Source of the DNA: Flavobacterium muglaense
Lineage (GTDB): Bacteria > Bacteroidota > Bacteroidia > Flavobacteriales > Flavobacteriaceae
NCBI RefSeq assembly: GCF_014305155.1
Contig: NZ_JACRUK010000003.1
Coordinates: 1-64,000, forward strand
Length of the DNA stretch: 64,000 nucleotides
Reading direction: 5' to 3'
Shown: positions 62,010 to 64,000 of the stretch, in pieces
How positions within the stretch are numbered: the first letter of the stretch is position 1
How the letters are laid out: each line of letters starts with the position of its first letter
Position numbers and translations under genes: made by a program
Notes under the pieces: generated by a model
What the model was told of the DNA's origin: nothing
The model's database searches: none
What the model saw: only the letters and a program-made list of their open reading frames with translations

Positions 62010-64000
62010 TTAATTGTTTTGTTCATTGTTAAAAAATTGATCAAGAGAACTCATGTCTAGGATGTTTACACTACGTGCTTTACTACCTTCAAAGGAACCT
62101 ACAATTCCAGCAGCTTCGAGTTGATCAATTAATCGTCCGGCTCTGTTGTAACCCAATTTTAGTTTTCTTTGTAACAATGAAGCGGAGCCTTGTTGCGCAT
62201 TCACAATAATTTCGGCCGCTTCTCTAAACAAAGTATCTCTTTCGGAAATATCTACATCAAGATTAATGCCACTTTCTTCTCCCACAAACTCTGGAAGTAA
62301 ATAAGCAGTCGCGTATGCCTTTTGTGAACCTATAAAATCTGTGATTTTTTCTACTTCGGGAGTATCGATAAAGGCACATTGTACACGTACCACATCATTT
62401 CCGTTGGTGTACAATAAATCTCCGCGTCCTATCAATTGATCAGCTCCTTGAGTGTCAAGGATAGTTCTTGAGTCAATCTTTGATGTTACTCTAAAAGCGA
62501 TTCGGGCAGGAAAATTCGCTTTAATCAAACCGGTGATTACATTTACCGATGGTCTTTGTGTTGCAATAATTAAATGGATTCCAATAGCACGGGCTAATTG
62601 TGCCAAACGAGCAATAGGAACTTCTACTTCTTTTCCTGCGGTCATGATCAAATCGGCAAACTCATCGACTACTAGAATAATGTAAGGTAGAAAACGGTGT
62701 CCATTTTCAGGATTTAATTTTCGAGCCTTAAATTTATCATTGTACTCTTTTATATTACGCACCATAGCATCTTTTAATAAAGAGTAACGGTTGTCCATTT
62801 CTACGCAAAGTGAATTCAAGGTATTGACTACCTTGGCATTGTCTGTGATGATAGCGTCTTCGGTATCAGGTAGTTTTGCTAGATAATGTCTTTCAATTTT
62901 ATTGAATAAAGTAAGCTCTACTTTTTTCGGGTCCACCAAGACAAACTTTACTTCGGCTGGATGTTTTTTGTATAATAATGAAGTAAGAACAGCGTTCAAT
63001 CCTACTGATTTTCCTTGTCCTGTAGCACCTGCCATCAATAAGTGAGGCATTTTGGCTAGATCGACAACAAATGTTTCGTTAGAGATTGTTTTTCCAAGAG
63101 CGATAGGCAATTCCATTTCGGCTTCTTGAAATTTGGCTGAGCCAATAACACTTTTCATTGAAACCATGGTAGGATTCTTGTTTGGAACTTCAATACCTAT
63201 TGTTCCTTTTCCTGGGATAGGAGCAATGATACGAATTCCTAAGGCCGAAAGTGATAGTGCAATATCGTCCTCAAGATTCTTGATTTTTGATATTCTAATA
63301 CCTGCTTCGGGTACAATTTCATACAAAGTTACCGATGGTCCTACGGTTGCTTTAATTTGTGCAATCTCAATTTTGTAATTGCGCAGGGTTTCTACAATTC
63401 GGTTTTTATTTTCTTCTAATTCTTCCTGATTGATGGTAATTCCGCCAGTTGAATATTCTTTTAATAAATCTATTGTTGGGTATTTGTAATTCGATAAATC
63501 TAAAGTTGGGTCAAATAATCCAAAATCAGACACAAGTCGGGAAGCTAGATTTTCAGTAACTAAATCTTCCTCTGGTGCTGTTTCAACAACAAAGGTATCT
63601 GTTGGTGCTTCAACAATCGGTTTGATTGGTGGTGGAGTTGTTTTTACAACTGGATCCAAATTAATTTCAGAAGAATGTGAAATCGTAGGTTTCATCGATT
63701 CTTTATTGATTTCAAATTGAGAAGGTTTTGGTTTTAATTGAATGTTCTCCAATTCTTTATCTTCGTCAATAGCAAATTCTTCTAGATTGTAAGCTGCATC
63801 ACCGCTGGTTGCAGTTGCGGTATTCAAGTCGGTTTTGATTTCCTTTTTAGTATTTTCAAAAACCGACATGATTTTTTCAGGAGACAATTTCATTTTGAAA
63901 ATCACATATATGATCAATCCAAAAAGTAAGGTTAATAAGGTTCCTGTTTTTCCAATGTAATCTTGCAAAAATAAATTCAACTCATATCCTACAGTTCCGC
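62010..64000 (-). CDS. ftsK: DNA translocase FtsK/SpoIIIE (N-terminus outside window)
   Basis: FtsK pumps chromosomal DNA during division. The frame is open to the window edge (GTVGYELNLFLQDYIGKTGTLL), so the first membrane segments lie outside. One membrane helix (GTLLTLLFGLIIYVIF) is visible, then an acidic linker (about 40-170 of the visible part). Next come the motor with Walker A AGATGQGKS and Walker B ILVVDEFADL, and the C-terminal gamma winged helix (SASLLQRKLKLGYNRAGRLIDQLEAAGIV) that reads KOPS-like sites. Confidence 0.95.
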   Translation of the reverse strand, partial: GTVGYELNLFLQDYIGKTGTLLTLLFGLIIYVIFKMKLSPEKIMSVFENTKKEIKTDLNTATATSGDAAYNLEEFAIDEDKELENIQLKPKPSQFEINKESMKPTISHSSEINLDPVVKTTPPPIKPIVEAPTDTFVVETAPEEDLVTENLASRLVSDFGLFDPTLDLSNYKYPTIDLLKEYSTGGITINQEELEENKNRIVETLRNYKIEIAQIKATVGPSVTLYEIVPEAGIRISKIKNLEDDIALSLSALGIRIIAPIPGKGTIGIEVPNKNPTMVSMKSVIGSAKFQEAEMELPIALGKTISNETFVVDLAKMPHLLMAGATGQGKSVGLNAVLTSLLYKKHPAEVKFVLVDPKKVELTLFNKIERHYLAKLPDTEDAIITDNAKVVNTLNSLCVEMDNRYSLLKDAMVRNIKEYNDKFKARKLNPENGHRFLPYIILVVDEFADLIMTAGKEVEVPIARLAQLARAIGIHLIIATQRPSVNVITGLIKANFPARIAFRVTSKIDSRTILDTQGADQLIGRGDLLYTNGNDVVRVQCAFIDTPEVEKITDFIGSQKAYATAYLLPEFVGEESGINLDVDISERDTLFREAAEIIVNAQQGSASLLQRKLKLGYNRAGRLIDQLEAAGIVGSFEGSKARSVNILDMSSLDQFFNNEQNN

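Overview
The window is AT-rich DNA from a member of the Bacteroidota, most likely Flavobacterium or a close relative. The evidence is SusC/SusD outer-membrane pairs, candidate promoters of the TAnnTTTG type, a DUF6520-type secreted peptide, Bacteroidetes-type MobA/MobB/T4CP mobilization genes, and a core block ftsK-lolA-lptFG-ribB next to tRNA-Ser(UGA). This is family-level inference; no species can be named from the sequence alone.

Almost everything left of about 58.5 kb is accessory DNA. It opens (1-1014) with the 3' end of an IS5/IS1182-type transposase abutting an N-terminally truncated universal stress protein gene. A seven-gene minus-strand operon follows (1277-12275): hsdM, a YhcG/DUF1016 nuclease, hsdS, then a DUF262 protein, an AAA ATPase and an unknown protein inserted before hsdR. 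Mobilization genes follow (12715-16387), with a hairpin cluster upstream that is a candidate oriT. The 17.0-26.5 kb block holds a small unknown protein, a MauE-like membrane redox protein with a propeller-like C-terminus and a DUF6520-type four-cysteine peptide, convergent with an S9 peptidase/SusD/SusC operon. From 27.0 to 33.3 kb there is an XRE regulator with a palindromic operator, a HipA-like kinase, a HIRAN-domain partner, and a 1220-residue STAND NTPase resembling antiphage sensors.

The 33.3-40.2 kb stretch looks scarred. It has 62-bp tandem repeats with a further copy near 36 kb, an integrase remnant, a frameshifted Crp/Fnr gene, an oxidoreductase gene, and an in-frame fusion of a truncated ABC ATPase to a complete AbiEii-type toxin. 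These are followed by an XRE/DUF2975 pair and an IntDOT-like integrase.

From 40,235 to 58,537 lies an 18.3-kb integrative island. It is bounded by a 13-bp duplication of the tRNA-Ser 3' end, carries its own integrase at the far end, and has paired TGTGGGGAT repeats (11-bp spacing) just inside both ends. Its cargo is a defence set: a type IIG restriction-methylase, a Shedu (DUF4263) nuclease, RhuM and a DUF5655 nuclease-like protein in one operon, then a winged-helix/nuclease-like protein, a small protein plus ADP-ribosyltransferase-like toxin pair, and a phospholipase-D-like protein. About 1 kb of this island (54.4-55.5 kb) is non-coding and strongly C-over-G skewed. Right of 58.5 kb is the chromosomal backbone.

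Strongest leads: the ABC-AbiEii fusion, the DUF262-ATPase-unknown module inside the type I operon, the IIG-Shedu-RhuM-DUF5655 operon, the DUF6520/MauE/SusCD/S9 locus, and the HipA-HIRAN system.
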